Shown here in pieces: positions 63,721 through 64,000 of a stretch of 64,000 bases of DNA. Both the position numbers and the translations under genes were made by a program. The DNA comes from Bacillota bacterium (lineage in GTDB: Bacteria; Bacillota; Clostridia; Acetivibrionales; Acetivibrionaceae), in the NCBI GenBank assembly GCA_023421115.1, contig JAEZUI010000026.1:68479-132478 (forward strand), read 5' to 3'. The notes under the pieces were generated by a model. That model saw only the letters and a program-made list of their open reading frames with translations, was not told where the DNA came from and searched no databases. Within the stretch, counting starts at the first letter, position 1, and every line of letters begins with the position of its first letter.

Positions 63721-63899
63721 ATGCAATCAAATAGAACTTGTAATTTGATAGAAGGTTACCTTGACTATTTATTATTGAAGATCTACAAAAAAGTCTGCTG
63801 AACAAAAACAATAATGAAAAAGTGGACCTCGCCTGTTCAAAATGGGGCATAGCATTAGGCCAGTTTACTATATACTTTGGCGATAGATTAAATCCTTAA
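63721..63899 (+). pseudogene. Possible frameshifted small gene
   Basis: GAGGTGG precedes an ATG at 63721. The first frame (MQSNRTCNLIEGYLD) stops after 26 codons. A neighbouring frame continues as IEDLQKSLLNKNNNEKVDLA to IALGQFTIYFGDRLNP and a stop at 63897-63899. Joined, they give about 60 residues. Function unknown. Nothing further is seen to 64000. Confidence 0.35.
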
Positions 63900-64000
63900 G
63901 CATATTATTGAGGCATTTGTTGTACCTGTTCTTTGACAATTGATTTATTAATATAACGGGTGTCCAATTTGCAGTTTTCGGCTATTAGGTATAGTTTGTC

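Overview
This window is AT-rich chromosomal DNA from an anaerobic, spore-forming, cellulosome-producing Gram-positive clostridium. The Acetivibrio / Hungateiclostridium / Ruminiclostridium group fits best. The evidence is a GH48 processive cellulase and a GH53 galactanase that both end in type I dockerins, a SigI-RsgI pair whose anti-sigma factor carries a cellulose-binding CBM3, the spore maturation genes spmA and spmB, AGGAGG-type ribosome sites, and a Bacillus/Clostridium-like order of housekeeping genes. No rRNA, tRNA, CRISPR array or intact insertion sequence was seen. Most genes lie on the minus strand.

Layout. 0-13 kb: mixed housekeeping genes (CoA-binding protein, YigZ, signal peptidase I, degenerate Nudix protein, HflX, dUTPase, U32 peptidase, phosphomutase-like enzyme, ZapA) and two secreted proteins with copper-amine-oxidase-N-like domains. 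Between these sits a 0.7 kb gene-free stretch with a perfect SOS box and foldable inverted repeats. 13-18 kb: GH48 downstream of sigI-rsgI, an apparent substrate-sensing and degradation module. 18.5-26.5 kb: a three-gene leftward set of NfeD/YqiJ-like membrane protein, 702-aa flotillin and 1675-aa AAA+ ATPase. 26.6-33 kb: PspC, a membrane coiled-coil protein, RecQ, and a P-loop DUF4914 protein flanked by two DUF2294 paralogues. 33.7-41.8 kb: dockerin GH53, Bax-inhibitor-1 protein, DUF975 protein, a second flotillin/NfeD pair, DUF1836 regulator, bacteriohemerythrin and an unknown modular protein.

42-55.6 kb holds most of the conserved tmk-yaaR-holB-ricT-trmN6-rsmI-abrB-metG-tatD-yabE-rsmA neighbourhood, with spmAB, a 2[4Fe-4S] ferredoxin and a methionine-rich repeat protein inserted, and without recognisable rnmV, yabA and yaaQ. 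55.8-60.3 kb: an Orn/Lys/Arg decarboxylase-family protein that appears to start at AUA, a CBM3-GH18 secreted hydrolase, and a QueG-like reductase. 60.3-64 kb looks like decaying accessory DNA: frameshifted small genes, a WG-repeat pseudogene, an orphan C-terminal fragment, a Cys-containing unknown protein and a KilA-N protein.

Two short repeat families run through the intergenic DNA. One is a 106-bp MITE-like element with two identical full copies, one diverged full copy and at least four fragments, several of which abut stop codons. The other is a three-hairpin cassette found at 23.6 and 43.0 kb. The main candidates for undescribed biology are the flotillin-NfeD-giant ATPase set, the DUF2294-DUF4914-DUF2294 set, the SOS-box region, and the SigI/RsgI/GH48 control region.
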